From an uncultured Prevotella sp. (GTDB lineage: Bacteria; Bacteroidota; Bacteroidia; Bacteroidales; Bacteroidaceae), in NCBI GenBank assembly GCA_900320905.1, contig ONTZ01000029.1, positions 1 through 64,000 of the forward strand: DNA of 64,000 bases, in the 5' to 3' direction. The notes beneath the pieces are model-generated. The model worked only from the letters and a program-made list of their open reading frames with translations. It had not been told where the DNA came from and did no database searches. The stretch's first letter is position 1. Every line of letters starts with the position of its first letter. The position numbers and the translations under genes are program-made. Shown in pieces: positions 25,960 through 37,000 of this stretch.

Positions 25960-27312
25960 ATGAATATTAGAATTCATCGTGGCACTCACCAGATAGGTGG
26001 TTGTGTTACAGAATATGAGTATGACGGCTGGCATTTGTTCGTTGATTATGGCGAAGAATTGCCTGGAGGACCAAAGAACGGAGATTTGCAAGTAGAGGGA
26101 CTGACTCATGGCGACCTTTCGAAGAGTGCACTGCTTATTACGCACTATCATGGTGATCATATCGGCAATATTATTAAGTTGCCAAAGGAACTGCCTATCT
26201 ATATGGGTAAGGTGGGACGAGACATTCAAAGAGTGTTATCCAATCACCTAAAAAATAAAAATAATTCTCATAAGGTGATGCTTGAACGATTGGAGTACGT
26301 CAACACATTCAGTGAAGGCAAAGAATTTAAGTTCGGCCCATTCTCCATTATGCCTGTAACTGTTGACCATTCTGCTTTCGACGCATACGCTTTCAAGATC
26401 GTTGCTGATGAAGTTTCAGTTTATCACACTGGCGACTTCCGCTTGCATGGTTTCAGAAGTGGCAAGACTGCTGAGATGCTACAGAAATATGTGGGCGAGG
26501 TAGATTGCGTTGTATGTGAAGGTACTAATGTAACGCGCCCAAAGGCGGCAAGCCAGAAAGAGTATACACTTCAAAAGGATTTTGAAACGCTGTTCAAGGA
26601 AAATAAAGGATGCATCGTCTATTTGTCATCAACCAATATTGACAGATTGTTCTCCCTTTATCAGGCAGCACAAAAGGCTCATCGCACTTTCTATGTAGAT
26701 GAATATCAGAAAAAAGTGATGGATACTGTTGTTAAGAGTGGTTCTATATGGTCAAAATCGCAGTTGTTCCAATATAGAGAGCATGAGCCTGAGCCTTTGA
26801 TAGATGACAAGTACAGGAAGGACTCCTTTTTTGTCTCTGATAGTTTCAAAGATGCTCTTGAGAAACATGGTTATGTCCTTATTGCTCGTGCAAACTCGCG
26901 TTTTGACAAGTTGATAGAGCAAATACCTGGGGAGAAAAAGAAGGTGCTTTCGATGTGGAACGGCTATGTAAAAGAAGGTTCAGATGCATACAACGAGAAT
27001 CTGGCTAAATCGCTGGATGAGGATTTCGATTATATGCACACCAGTGGTCATGTTGATATGGCTGACCTTCGCAAGTTCTTCCGTTTGCTGAATCCCAAGC
27101 AAGGCATCATTCCCATCCACACGGAAGACCCAGACGCATTTGCCAAGGAATTCAGTGACGAGTGGCCCATTTTCTTATTGAACGACGGTGATCCAATAAC
27201 AGTACCAACAATCGAAGTTGACTATTACTACAGAGAGGAACGTGTACCTGTTGTCTTTTTTTCAGATGGATGCAAAATAATAACATCAAGGAAAGATGAA
27301 CAATTCAAATGA
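25960..27312 (+). CDS. RNase J-like (beta-CASP type) metallo-beta-lactamase-fold hydrolase
   Basis: 450 residues. Metal-binding motifs: H62-x-H64-x-D66-H67 (THYHGDH), H137 in VDHSAFDAYAF, D159 in HTGDFR, and near the end TSGHVDMADLRKFF and IIPIHTE, which resemble beta-CASP motifs of RNase J and related nucleases. All metal ligands appear present, so the enzyme is probably active on nucleic acid or nucleotides. It is not the housekeeping RNase J, being shorter and lacking the C-terminal domain. It follows the nuclease by 2 bases. Confidence 0.8.
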   Translation: MNIRIHRGTHQIGGCVTEYEYDGWHLFVDYGEELPGGPKNGDLQVEGLTHGDLSKSALLITHYHGDHIGNIIKLPKELPIYMGKVGRDIQRVLSNHLKNKNNSHKVMLERLEYVNTFSEGKEFKFGPFSIMPVTVDHSAFDAYAFKIVADEVSVYHTGDFRLHGFRSGKTAEMLQKYVGEVDCVVCEGTNVTRPKAASQKEYTLQKDFETLFKENKGCIVYLSSTNIDRLFSLYQAAQKAHRTFYVDEYQKKVMDTVVKSGSIWSKSQLFQYREHEPEPLIDDKYRKDSFFVSDSFKDALEKHGYVLIARANSRFDKLIEQIPGEKKKVLSMWNGYVKEGSDAYNENLAKSLDEDFDYMHTSGHVDMADLRKFFRLLNPKQGIIPIHTEDPDAFAKEFSDEWPIFLLNDGDPITVPTIEVDYYYREERVPVVFFSDGCKIITSRKDEQFK

Positions 27313-27348
27313 TGCCCACACAAAAGAACCGTCCCGCTGTGATATAAG

Positions 27349-27846
27349 TCAGTCGAATACTATGGAGATCGTTTCTTCAAACTCGGCGAGCAGTTCATCA
27401 AGCCGGGGATTATCCTTGCGTGAGAACAATGCCGTGAAGTTTTTCACGCCATCGAGATTACCTTCCGCAGTGCGAATGATGTAACGGTCTCGATGTTCGT
27501 ATGTGTTGAACCAACGGATGAACAAGCGGTTACGCAAGCCCTCCTTCTCGTCGCCTGTCTCACATAGGTAGAGCATCGCCTCACTGCCGTTTACTTCAAA
27601 GAACTCCTCAATAATGGCAAATACCGTCTGGCGCAGTTTGATGTCGCCTGGCGAGCGTCCAGATCCCTCGACATTGATACAGAACTGGTATGCCCCACTC
27701 TGCACAAAGGAGTATTCGAGCATAAAACTGATTGTGTACTTCAAATTGAAATCTGTCTCAAAATAGAAAGAATAGGTATTATTCTCTCTGTGCCTTACTC
27801 TATAAGGAGCATGCTTGTTGATGTTTTCCAAATTTAATGTGTTCAT
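27349..27846 (-). CDS. DUF6169-like protein
   Basis: 165 residues with the pattern I associate with DUF6169 of Bacteroidetes: YRVRHRENNTYSFYFETDFNLKYTISF, then LYLCETGDEKEGLRNRLFIRWF. No catalytic motif is recognised and the family has no known function. It is convergent with the hydrolase gene. Its -7 element CAAAGATA (27980-27987, read on the - strand) leaves a ~125-base leader that contains a 22-codon ORF. Confidence 0.6.
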   Translation of the reverse strand: MNTLNLENINKHAPYRVRHRENNTYSFYFETDFNLKYTISFMLEYSFVQSGAYQFCINVEGSGRSPGDIKLRQTVFAIIEEFFEVNGSEAMLYLCETGDEKEGLRNRLFIRWFNTYEHRDRYIIRTAEGNLDGVKNFTALFSRKDNPRLDELLAEFEETISIVFD

Positions 27847-27872
27847 AGCGATTCAAGGGGTTTTGATGAATG

Positions 27873-27941
27873 TTAACTGAACTTGTAGATGTCTTCTACT
27901 TTCAACTCTCCGTTTCGAATCATCTCAAACTCCGTTTTCAT
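27873..27941 (-). CDS. Possible 22-codon leader ORF upstream of the DUF6169 gene
   Basis: MKTEFEMIRNGELKVEDIYKFS, ending 26 bases before the DUF6169 start and downstream of its promoter. The composition looks protein-like but the length makes chance possible. Confidence 0.25.
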   Translation of the reverse strand: MKTEFEMIRNGELKVEDIYKFS

Positions 27942-27979
27942 ATCGATTTAATATTAAATGAAATACTGTTTTGCGACTG

Positions 27980-27987
27980 CAAAGATA
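27980..27987 (-). promoter_or_regulatory. -7 promoter element of the DUF6169 gene
   Basis: CAAAGATA, i.e. TATCTTTG on the - strand. Confidence 0.5.
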
Positions 27988-28031
27988 CGAACTATATTTA
28001 TAAGTTCCAAATTTTTGGAAGAAAAAACACA

Positions 28032-28081
28032 GAAGGACGGCATTCTTGGTGAGCATGGGCTCATTGAGAATGCCGTCCTTC
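28032..28081 (-). terminator. Terminator of the cellobiose phosphorylase gene
   Basis: A perfect 15-bp stem, GAAGGACGGCATTCT (28032-28046) with its inverse at 28067-28081. On the - strand it is followed by a T run. Confidence 0.8.
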
Positions 28082-28098
28082 AAGTTTCTTTCGGGTTT

Positions 28099-30540
28099 TT
28101 ACATCGTGACCTCTACGGTGTGCTTGCCAGCGGAGTAGGGGATTACCGTGCCATCAATTTTGGTCCCATCGAGGATGATGGTCTTGACACCTTTCTGTGC
28201 ACCATTGGGGTGGATGGTGATGGTGTATTCTGCCTCGCGGAACTTACGCTGTACGGTGTAGTCGGTGGCTGTCTCTGGCAGACAGGGATCGATACGGATG
28301 CCGTCGTAGTCGGGCTTGATGCCGAGGATGAACTCCGAGACGGTATACCACATCCAGGCAGCGGTACCCGTGAGCCACGAGTTCTTACCCTCGCCAGGCT
28401 TATAGGCATCCTTTCCGGCTACCATCTGACAGTTCACGTAGGGCTCCACCTTGTGCAGCGTCTGGTATTTCTCCTCCACATACGAGGGTAGGATCTTGGC
28501 ATAATGGCTCCAGGCATCGTTGCCTCGACCTGCGATACACTCACCGATGATGACCCAAGGATTGTTGTGGCAGAAGATACCTGCGTTCTCCTTGTAGCCC
28601 TCGGGATATGACGAGATCTCACCGTATTCATAGATGTACTTGGTGAAAGCTGGGTTGTTGAGTACCATACCGTGTTCGCATTCGAGGTACTTCTTGCAGG
28701 AGTCGAGGCTCTTGGCCACTAAGCCGTCCTCAGCACCGATCTCTGCCATCGTACACCAGCCCTGCGACTCGATGAATATTTTGCCTTCCTCGCACTCGTT
28801 GGAGCCGATCTTGCGTCCATAGAAGTCGTAGGCGCGGAGATACCATTCGCCATCCCAGCCATGTTTCTTCACAGCCTCAATCATGGCATCGACAGCAGCC
28901 TGCATACGTGCAGCCTCGTCGTTCTTACCAATCTTCTTGCAGAGGGCGACGTAGTCCTTACCTGTGACGACAAAGAGACCTGCAATCATCAGGCTCTCTG
29001 CCTTGGTGCCTTCGGAGACATTCTCGGTGGTCTGGAACGACTCATTGGGATCCCACGAGAAGCAGTTCAGGTTGAGGCAGTCGTTCCAGTCGGCACGACC
29101 AATCAATGGCAACATGTGGGGACCAAGGTTCTTGATGACGTGATCCATCGAAATCTTCAAGTGCTCGAAGAGAGTCACCTCAGAACCGGGCTGGTTATCG
29201 AAGGGCACCATCTCGTCGAGGATGGAGAAGTCGCCTGTCTCTTTGATATAAGCCACAGTACCGAAGATAAGCCAGCAGGGATCATCGTTGAAACCACCAC
29301 CGATGTCATTGTTGCCGCGTTTGGTGAGGGGCTGGTACTGGTGATAGCAGCCACCATCTGGGAACTGTGTGGAGGCGATGTCGATGATACGCTGACGGGC
29401 ACGTGGGGGTATCTGATGTACGAAGCCCACGAGATCCTGATTCGAGTCGCGGAAGCCCATACCACGACCCACGCCACTCTCGAAGAACGAGGCTGAGCGC
29501 GAGAAGTTAAATGTCACCATACACTGGTACTGGTTCCAGATGTTCACCATACGGTCCAGTTTGTCGTTGCCAGTCTTCACCTTATATATATTAAGGAGGG
29601 CATCCCAGTAGGTGCAGAGTTCAGCGAAGGCCTTATCCACCTTGGCTGTGGTGTCGAGTTCAGCAATGAGGGCATGGGCTTTGTCCTTATTGATGACCTG
29701 AGGCTTTTCGAACTTTTTGTCCTGTTCATTCTCGATATAACCGAGGAGGAACACAAAGTCTTTGCTCTCGCCTGGTTGCAGCGTCACCTCGATATAATGC
29801 GAGGCGATGGGACTCCAACCGTGTGCGTGGCTGTTGCGAGGCTTCCCCTCCATGACAGCATCGGGGTTGGCAAGCTCGTTGTAGAGTCCCACGAAGGTCT
29901 CGCGATCGGTGTCGAAGCCCTGGATGGGGGCATTTACATGATAAAAAGCGTAGTGGTTGCGACGCTCACGATATTCCGTTTTGTGATAGATGGTAGAGCC
30001 CTCTATCTCTACCTCACCCGTCGAGAAGTTACGCTGGAAATTCTCCATATCGGTGGCTGCATTCCACAGGCACCACTCCTCGAAGGAGAAGAGTTTCAGA
30101 CTCTTGGTCTCATTGCTCTGGTTGGTCAGCGTCAGTTTCTGTACCTCGGCCCACTTTTTCAGGGGTACGAAGAAGAGCACAGAGGCTTCCACGCCGTTCT
30201 TGCGACCTGTGATACGGGTGTAACTCATACCGTGACGGCACTCGTAGAAGTCGAGTGGGGTCTTACAAGGCTTCCAACCCGGGTTCCAGACAGTGTCGCC
30301 ATCCTTGATATAAAAATACCGTCCACCATTGTCCATCGGTACGTTGTTGTAGCGATAGCGGGTGATACGGCGGAATTTGGCATCCTTGTAGAAGGAGTAG
30401 CCCCCTGCGGTGTTACTGATGAGTGAGAAAAAATCCTCGTTGCCTAAGTAGTTTATCCAGGGCCAAGGGGTCTGCGGGTCTGTGATGACATACTCGCGGT
30501 GCTGGTCGTCGAAATGACCGTAACGTTTTTGTTGTTCCAT
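28099..30540 (-). CDS. Cellobiose phosphorylase (GH94)
   Basis: An 813-residue GH94 enzyme that phosphorolyses cellobiose to glucose-1-phosphate and glucose; cytoplasmic, no signal peptide. It begins [32 protein letters not shown], typical of cellobiose phosphorylases. The catalytic acid lies in [10 protein letters not shown] (~490), and [10 protein letters not shown] and GGCYHQYQ are conserved GH94 segments. Chitobiose phosphorylase is the main alternative, but the N-terminal block and length favour cellobiose. It is a single gene with its own promoter (30580-30587) and terminator; no importer or hydrolase genes adjoin it. Confidence 0.9.
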   Translation of the reverse strand: MEQQKRYGHFDDQHREYVITDPQTPWPWINYLGNEDFFSLISNTAGGYSFYKDAKFRRITRYRYNNVPMDNGGRYFYIKDGDTVWNPGWKPCKTPLDFYECRHGMSYTRITGRKNGVEASVLFFVPLKKWAEVQKLTLTNQSNETKSLKLFSFEEWCLWNAATDMENFQRNFSTGEVEIEGSTIYHKTEYRERRNHYAFYHVNAPIQGFDTDRETFVGLYNELANPDAVMEGKPRNSHAHGWSPIASHYIEVTLQPGESKDFVFLLGYIENEQDKKFEKPQVINKDKAHALIAELDTTAKVDKAFAELCTYWDALLNIYKVKTGNDKLDRMVNIWNQYQCMVTFNFSRSASFFESGVGRGMGFRDSNQDLVGFVHQIPPRARQRIIDIASTQFPDGGCYHQYQPLTKRGNNDIGGGFNDDPCWLIFGTVAYIKETGDFSILDEMVPFDNQPGSEVTLFEHLKISMDHVIKNLGPHMLPLIGRADWNDCLNLNCFSWDPNESFQTTENVSEGTKAESLMIAGLFVVTGKDYVALCKKIGKNDEAARMQAAVDAMIEAVKKHGWDGEWYLRAYDFYGRKIGSNECEEGKIFIESQGWCTMAEIGAEDGLVAKSLDSCKKYLECEHGMVLNNPAFTKYIYEYGEISSYPEGYKENAGIFCHNNPWVIIGECIAGRGNDAWSHYAKILPSYVEEKYQTLHKVEPYVNCQMVAGKDAYKPGEGKNSWLTGTAAWMWYTVSEFILGIKPDYDGIRIDPCLPETATDYTVQRKFREAEYTITIHPNGAQKGVKTIILDGTKIDGTVIPYSAGKHTVEVTM

Positions 30541-30579
30541 AAATAATTGATTGTTTTAATATATATGTAATCTTGTTTG

Positions 30580-30587
30580 CAAAGTTA
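30580..30587 (-). promoter_or_regulatory. -7 promoter element of the GH94 gene
   Basis: CAAAGTTA, i.e. TAACTTTG on the - strand, ~40 bases before the ATG. Confidence 0.6.
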
Positions 30588-30659
30588 CGAACATATTCTG
30601 AAACCACCAAAGAAAACCTCAAAAGATTCAGACCTTTTTTCGCTAAAACAAAAATAGTA

Positions 30660-31865
30660 TCATGTTTTGGCAAAATAGACGGATTTACTGATGGCTTGCG
30701 CAACAGTGAAAGCAGTGGTCCAGGCGGCTTGAAAATTGAAGCCGCCGGTGATGCCATCGATGTCGAGGACTTCTCCTGCGAAATAGAGGTGAGGGATATC
30801 TTTACTCTCTAACGTATTGGGATCTACGGCAGAGAGACAGACTCCTCCGCAGGTGACAAACTCGTCTTTGAAGGCTGCACGTCCTGCTATCAGGTAAGGG
30901 TCGTTGCAGAGGATGTTGACAAGTCTGTTGTGTTCTTTTTTATTAAGATTTTGCCAACGGTTTTGGGCACGCTGGCCTAAGGCCTTTTCGATGAGGTACC
31001 CCCACAAACGACTGGGCAGGTCGAAAGGGCGTACGTTGGCAAGGAGTTTCTGTGGGTAAGCGTTCGTGATGCGATGGAGTTCTTCGAAAATCTCAGGGTC
31101 TTTGTGTGAGGTCCAGTTGATGGCGAGCGGCATTTGGTAATGGTGCTCATGCAGTTCCCTGGCGGCATAACTGGAGAGTTTTAAGATGGCAGGACCACTC
31201 ATGCCCCAGTGGGTGATGAGCAGGGGACCGGAAGCACGGGAACTGGTGCCAGGAATCTGGGCAGTGACCTCATTGACGACAGTACCCATCAAGGCGCATA
31301 ACGACTCATCCTCAATGGAGAAGGTGAAGAGTGATGGTACGGGGGGAGCGACTGGGACAATACCATGATTTTGTTTGGAACGAAACAACTCCTCCCCATG
31401 GCTCCTGATACCTCCTGTGGTGATGGCGATGAAATCGTAATCGACGAGATCGTCGAGTGAGATAATCTTACAATCCGTATGGATGAGGATGCCATAACGA
31501 CGGGCTTCGGCAAGGAAAAGGTTGATGATAGTGTGAGAATCCTGCGAGACGGGGAAAACACACTCATCGTCCTGTGTAACCAAGGGAACGCCATGACGCT
31601 CAAACCACGCATACGCATCGTGAAAGTCAAAGCGTTTGAAGAGTCGTTTCATCAGACGATGCCCTCGAGGATAGACTTGAGAGAGGTCGCGTACAGAGGC
31701 GAAGGAGTTGGTGCAGTTACACCGTCCACCACCTGAGACCTCCACTTTCGCCAAGACCTTCTTGGATTTCTCGAAGATGGTCACCTCCATCTCAGGACAG
31801 AGTTCCTTCAAGTTGATGGCAAGGAAGAATCCTGCGGCACCGCCGCCAACCACCGCTGTCTTCAT
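30660..31865 (-). CDS. HI0933 family FAD/NAD(P)-dependent flavoprotein
   Basis: 401 residues with an N-terminal FAD-binding Rossmann motif GGGAAGFFLAINL and the HI0933 signature KVLAKVEVSGGGRCNCTNS, plus a C-terminal HFDGITGGFNFQAAW-type segment (here DIDGITGGFNFQAAWTTAF). The family (YhiN, BaiN-related) comprises flavoprotein reductases of mostly unknown substrate. Its start overlaps the end of the acyl-CoA synthetase gene as ATGA, so the two are one operon. Confidence 0.88.
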   Translation of the reverse strand: MKTAVVGGGAAGFFLAINLKELCPEMEVTIFEKSKKVLAKVEVSGGGRCNCTNSFASVRDLSQVYPRGHRLMKRLFKRFDFHDAYAWFERHGVPLVTQDDECVFPVSQDSHTIINLFLAEARRYGILIHTDCKIISLDDLVDYDFIAITTGGIRSHGEELFRSKQNHGIVPVAPPVPSLFTFSIEDESLCALMGTVVNEVTAQIPGTSSRASGPLLITHWGMSGPAILKLSSYAARELHEHHYQMPLAINWTSHKDPEIFEELHRITNAYPQKLLANVRPFDLPSRLWGYLIEKALGQRAQNRWQNLNKKEHNRLVNILCNDPYLIAGRAAFKDEFVTCGGVCLSAVDPNTLESKDIPHLYFAGEVLDIDGITGGFNFQAAWTTAFTVAQAISKSVYFAKT

Positions 31866-33946
31866 CGCTCAATGAGGATCCTGGCATCAACGGCAACGAC
31901 GTTGTTCTCATCAGCCAGCAAGGGATTGATATCCATCTCCTTAATCTCCGTAGCGAAACGGAGCAGGGTGGAGAGTCGTACGATGATCTCGGCATATTTC
32001 TCTTCGTTGATGCCTTTCTGTCCGCGTGTACCTTTTAATATCTTATAGCCACGCAGCGAGTGGATCATCGAATAGGTCTCGGCATAACTCAGAGGTGCCA
32101 GACCTGAAGAGACATCCTTCAATACCTCAACGAATATACCTCCCAGTCCGCAGAGTACCACGTGTCCGAAGCGTTCCTCATATTTGGCACCAATGAACAA
32201 CTCGCTGCCTTTGAGCATCTTCTGTACCATCACACCAGTGGCATCGTGAATCTGCATCATCCGCTCAAACTCCAGGGCGAGGTGTTCTGCCGTACGGATG
32301 TTCAAGGCCACACCACCCACATCACTCTTGTGGACAGGGCCTACCACTTTCGCCACCACGGGGAAACCTACTTTTTCGGCAAAGGCCGTCAGTTCCTCCT
32401 TCGAGGTGCTGACCATCTCAGGAACGAGGGGGATGCCGGCACAGGATAGCAGTTCACGTACGGCATCAGGAGCCAGGTATCCGCTTGTGATACCCTCGAA
32501 TTTCAGACGACGCGTTTCGCGGTAGATGATATCCCTGATTCTTGGGACATCGACACCATAGAGTTCCAGTTCCTGCGGAGCCGGTTGTGGAGTTCGCATA
32601 ATCTGACTCAGAGCCGTAGCCAGCGTCACCTCGTCGCTGAAGTTCACATGCCCTTTGGCAAGGAACTCCGCCACCTCTGCGCCTGCAGTATGCAGACTGG
32701 GCAGGACGGGGAATATGGGCTTCTTACACTCGCGGATCTTCTGGTCGAGGACACCGTAGGCCTCGTAGAGTTGTGTGAGACCAGGGGTGCCGTAGATAAC
32801 GGCGATGGCATCGATATCGTCGAACTTCTGTTCGCAATAGTCGATGATTGTTCCTAACTGCTCTGCCGTGCCTGTGGCGAGGAAGTCGATGGGGTTCGCC
32901 ACCGACGAGCCAGGGAAGAGTTTTGTTTTCAGTTCATCGGCAATGGGACCTTCGATATGAGGCACGCAGAGTCCGCCTTTTGAGAGGGCATCCGTCAGCA
33001 TCACCCCAGGGCCTCCGGCATGGGTGACAATGGCGAAATTCTTGCCATTGAGTGGGGGCAGGGTGAAGATACAGCCTACGGTGGTCAGTTCCTCTCGGGA
33101 GAAACAGCGTACGATGCCAGCCTTACGGAACAAGGCCTCGACAGCGGAGTCTGAGGAGGCGATGGCACCCGTATGCGACGATGCCGCACGGGAACCGCTT
33201 TCGGAAGATCCCGCCTTGATGGCGGCAATGCGACACCCCTTCTTGATGAGGTTACTGGCATGGTAGAGCAACTTGTCTGGGTTGCTGATATTCTCGATAT
33301 AGAGCAGTTTCACCTTCGAATCGGTATCGGGGTTGAAGTGCTCATCCATATACTGCAGTACATCCTCGATGCCGATCTGCTTGCCGTTGCCGATGCTCCA
33401 CACACTATTGAACCGCAGTCCTTTGATGACGGCACTCTCCAAGATAAATACCGCTGTGGCACCAGAGCCGCTGATGAAGTCTGCCCCACTGGGATGCAGA
33501 TTGGGAATGGGAAGTGTAAAGACGCTGTGGTGGTTGCGGTTCAGCAGTCCGATGCAGTTAGGGCCAATCAGGGCGGCCCCGTACTGTTCGCAGGTATTGA
33601 GGATGCGCTGTTCGAGTTCGGCACCTGCCTTCGTCTCCTCGCCAAAGCCGGCGGAGATGATGATGAAGGCACGTGTCTGCTTCTCCTTCGCCAACAGTTC
33701 CACATAGTCTGGACAGAATTTCGCTGCCACCACGAGGATAGCCAGTTCTGTGGGAGGCAGTTCCTTGGCATCATGGAACGCCTTGATGCCCTGCACCTCC
33801 TCTTCCTTGGGATTCACAATACGTAACTCGCCGGCATAGCCGCCACTAATCAGGTTTCGCACGATGGAGCCACCGGGCTTGTGCACGTTGTTAGAGCCGC
33901 CGATCACGACGATACTCTGGGGATTTAGTAGTTCTTGGTTAATCAT
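31862..33946 (-). CDS. NDP-forming acyl-CoA synthetase (acetate--CoA ligase family)
   Basis: 694 residues with the alpha part (CoA-binding Rossmann, VVIGGSNNVHKPGGSIVRNL, then the ligase domains with AASSHTGAIASSD) fused to the beta part with an ATP-grasp domain (GFPVVAKVVGPVHKSDVGGVALNI). This arrangement makes ATP from acetyl-CoA or other acyl-CoAs. No C-terminal acetyltransferase is present. I start at MINQELLNPQS; the longer frame to 33967 runs into the -7 element at 33965-33972. Cytoplasmic; likely part of acetate or branched acid fermentation. Confidence 0.9.
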   Translation of the reverse strand: MINQELLNPQSIVVIGGSNNVHKPGGSIVRNLISGGYAGELRIVNPKEEEVQGIKAFHDAKELPPTELAILVVAAKFCPDYVELLAKEKQTRAFIIISAGFGEETKAGAELEQRILNTCEQYGAALIGPNCIGLLNRNHHSVFTLPIPNLHPSGADFISGSGATAVFILESAVIKGLRFNSVWSIGNGKQIGIEDVLQYMDEHFNPDTDSKVKLLYIENISNPDKLLYHASNLIKKGCRIAAIKAGSSESGSRAASSHTGAIASSDSAVEALFRKAGIVRCFSREELTTVGCIFTLPPLNGKNFAIVTHAGGPGVMLTDALSKGGLCVPHIEGPIADELKTKLFPGSSVANPIDFLATGTAEQLGTIIDYCEQKFDDIDAIAVIYGTPGLTQLYEAYGVLDQKIRECKKPIFPVLPSLHTAGAEVAEFLAKGHVNFSDEVTLATALSQIMRTPQPAPQELELYGVDVPRIRDIIYRETRRLKFEGITSGYLAPDAVRELLSCAGIPLVPEMVSTSKEELTAFAEKVGFPVVAKVVGPVHKSDVGGVALNIRTAEHLALEFERMMQIHDATGVMVQKMLKGSELFIGAKYEERFGHVVLCGLGGIFVEVLKDVSSGLAPLSYAETYSMIHSLRGYKILKGTRGQKGINEEKYAEIIVRLSTLLRFATEIKEMDINPLLADENNVVAVDARILIER

Positions 33947-33964
33947 AAGTGTTGCAATTTGGTG

Positions 33965-33972
33965 CAAAGATA
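33965..33972 (-). promoter_or_regulatory. -7 promoter element of the acyl-CoA synthetase operon
   Basis: CAAAGATA, i.e. TATCTTTG on the - strand, 18 bases before the chosen ATG. Confidence 0.65.
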
Positions 33973-34017
33973 ATATAATATTTCATAATTTCCAAATGAT
34001 ATTCAAAGAAAAAACGC

Positions 34018-34025
34018 TACCTTTG
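34018..34025 (+). promoter_or_regulatory. -7 promoter element of the alpha-2-macroglobulin operon
   Basis: TACCTTTG, 27 bases before the ATG at 34053 and divergent from the promoter at 33965. Confidence 0.65.
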
Positions 34026-34052
34026 CATAGTTGAATCAAAAACATCTGGGTG

Positions 34053-37000
34053 ATGAAGAAGTTTTTAGTCCTATTAATTTCGTTAGTTATGCCGTTTGCA
34101 TTATTTGGCCAGACATACAGTGCCCTCTGGAAGAAAGTGGAGGAGGCGGGCGAGAAAGACCTGCCCAAGACCCAGTATGAGGTGTTGCAGCAGATTGTGA
34201 AGAAGGCGACGAAAGAGAAAGCCTACGGACAGTTGCTGAAGGCAGAACTCGCCAGTGCCCAGGCGATGGCATCCATCGCCCCCGACTCACTGAGACCTGC
34301 GATGGAGCGTATGAAGCAGCGGTGTGAAGAGACCGATGATGTGGTGTTGAAGACGGTGTATCAGACAGTGCTATACAAGGTGAACAGTTCTAACGCCTTT
34401 GTGTTAACCAGGGACAATGTCGGAGCCGGCGGGGAGGTGGTCTTCAAGAAGCCAGAACTGACAGAAGAACTCTGCCACCAACTCGCCCAGGTGAAGGATA
34501 ACACCTACGAGCCCTTCGTGATTGAGGGGTCTGACAGTAAGATATTCAACCATGATATGCTCATTGTCGTGGGGCAGGAACTGGATGAATGGGAACCCCT
34601 GTATCATTATTATGAGAAAAACGGTAACGGCGCAGCAGCCTGTATCACGGCAGCAAAGGCGTACCAGTGGGATGCAGGCGAGACCGACAAACTGGACTCG
34701 CTGATGGAGGTCTATGGCAATCTGCCTGAGGCAGGAGAACTGGCTCTCGTACGTTACCGTCTCACCCAGGGGAAGATGACGGCAGAAGAGAAGGTACGTT
34801 ATATCGACAATGCCCTGAAACGCTGGGGCAGTTGGAAACGGATGAACACATTCCGTAATACGAAGACCGAACTCATCAATCCGCAGTATCGTGTGGCTTA
34901 CGAATTGCAGGTAAACCAACCGATGCAGGAAATGGAAATCAAGTTGGAAGAATTGCGTAACATCTCTTCACTGTCTCTGAAAGTATATCGTGTGAAAGCC
35001 GATGGAGACATTGATATCCGTCCGAGTAATGAAGCGGGCTACAAGAAAATCAAGCCCCTGTTGAGTGAGACTCCCATCAAGGTGGAACATGTCTATACAG
35101 GCAAGCAACCCTACGAAATCTTCAAGGACTCCCTGACCCTCGAGGGCCTGCCCGTGGGTGTCTATATGCTGGAGTTCTCCACCAGTCCCTCGACAGAGAT
35201 TATCCGCCAACTCTATTTCGTGACGGATGTCTATACCTTGGCAGAGAGTCAGCCCGACAATGTGACCCGTTATGTGGTGGTCAGTGCCACAACAGGCCAG
35301 CCCATCGCCAATGCCCACCTGCGTATCCAGGAGTATAAATCCTATAATAAATATGATGTCTCGAATGTAAGGACGGATGCCAACGGTGAGTATCTGTATA
35401 AGAGCAAGAACAACGGGCGTTGCGAGGTCTATGCCTATACCGACAAAGACAAGGCCTGTCCGGAGTTGGGCACTGCCAACCGTTACAGGTATTACCAGGA
35501 CAACAATAATCCAGAACGTACGGAGATCTTTACCGACAGGGCCATCTACCGACCCGGACAGACGGTACACGCAGCAGTGATGGTCTATAAGACAATAGAA
35601 GGCTACAAGCATTCCGCCGTTGTAGGCAAACAGGTGACGATCACCCTGCGTGATGCCAATAGGAAAGAGGTGAAGAAGGAGTCTGTCTGGACCGATGCCT
35701 ATGGCATGTGTGCTGTCGATTTCACGTTGCCTTCCTCGGGACTGACGGGACAGTTCAGCATCTACGCGAATGGACAACAGTACTATTTCAGTGTGGAGGA
35801 GTACAAGCGTCCCACCTTCCAAGTGGAGTTTGAGGATGTAAAGCAGCACTACGAGGCTGGCGATACGGTAGAGGTTCGTGGCAAGGCCCTGACATACGCA
35901 GGCGTCCCCGTTCAGGGAGCCGAGGTGGAATACAGGGTGGTGCGCAGGATGGCCTTCTGGTGGTGGTCTTTCTATCGCTACTATGATATGGGCGTTCTTG
36001 GCATAGGAAATAACAGCGAAGAGGTATACAGCGGTGAGGCTGTGACGGAGGCAGACGGTACCTTCCTCGTGAAGATGCCGATGGTTATCCCAGAGAGTGA
36101 GCATCCGTTGTTCTTTAACTTCGATGTGATGGCAGATGTGACGGATACTGCCGGCGAGAGTCATCGAGGAACATTCTCCCTGCCGTTGGGTAACCGTAAG
36201 ACTGCCTTGACTGTCGATCTTGAGGAAAAGATGCTGTTGGAAGAGAATCCCACGATGACCTTCCATCTGCGCAATGCCGCAGGCAAGGATATCGATGCCA
36301 GTGTGAAATACAGGATAGATGATAATCGGAGGTGGTGGGATTGGTCGACGCAGCGGAAGATAGAATTGTCGGGGATGCACCTGAAGAGTGGCAGGCATAC
36401 GGTGGAGGCAATCTGCGAGGGCGATACGCTGAAACGCGACTTCGTGGTGTTCTCCATCGACGACAAACGCCCCGCTACAGAGACTAAGGACTGGTTCTGG
36501 CAGTCTGACGGACAGTTCCCGAACGACGGTACGCCTGTCACCGTTCAGGTGGGCTCGTCAGACAAGGATGTGCATATCGTCTATAGTATCTTTGGCAATG
36601 ACAAGATCATCGAGACGGGGGCTGTGGATAAATCCAACGAACTCATCAACCGCAAGTTTATCTATAAGGAAGAATACGGTGATGGCATCACACTGAACTT
36701 TGCCTGGGTGAAGAACGGCAAGTGCTACACTCACAATGTGTCAATCACGCGTCCTATGCCTGACAATAAACTGAAACTGGAGTGGAGCACCTTCCGCGAC
36801 CGTCTGACACCAGGACAGGAGGAAGAGTGGGCACTCACCGTGAAGGGGCCTGACGGCAAACCTGCTGATGCGATGCTGATGGCAACGCTCTATGACAAGA
36901 GTCTGGATCAGTTGAAGAAACACCAATGGTATTTCCATCCCTATACCCACTTCACGCTGACCAGCACACAGTGGATCTACCCAGACCGTTATAAGGTGGC

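Noticed and set aside
27296..27484. ORF starting inside the hydrolase end
   Set aside because: Ser-rich, antisense to the DUF6169 gene; a shadow.
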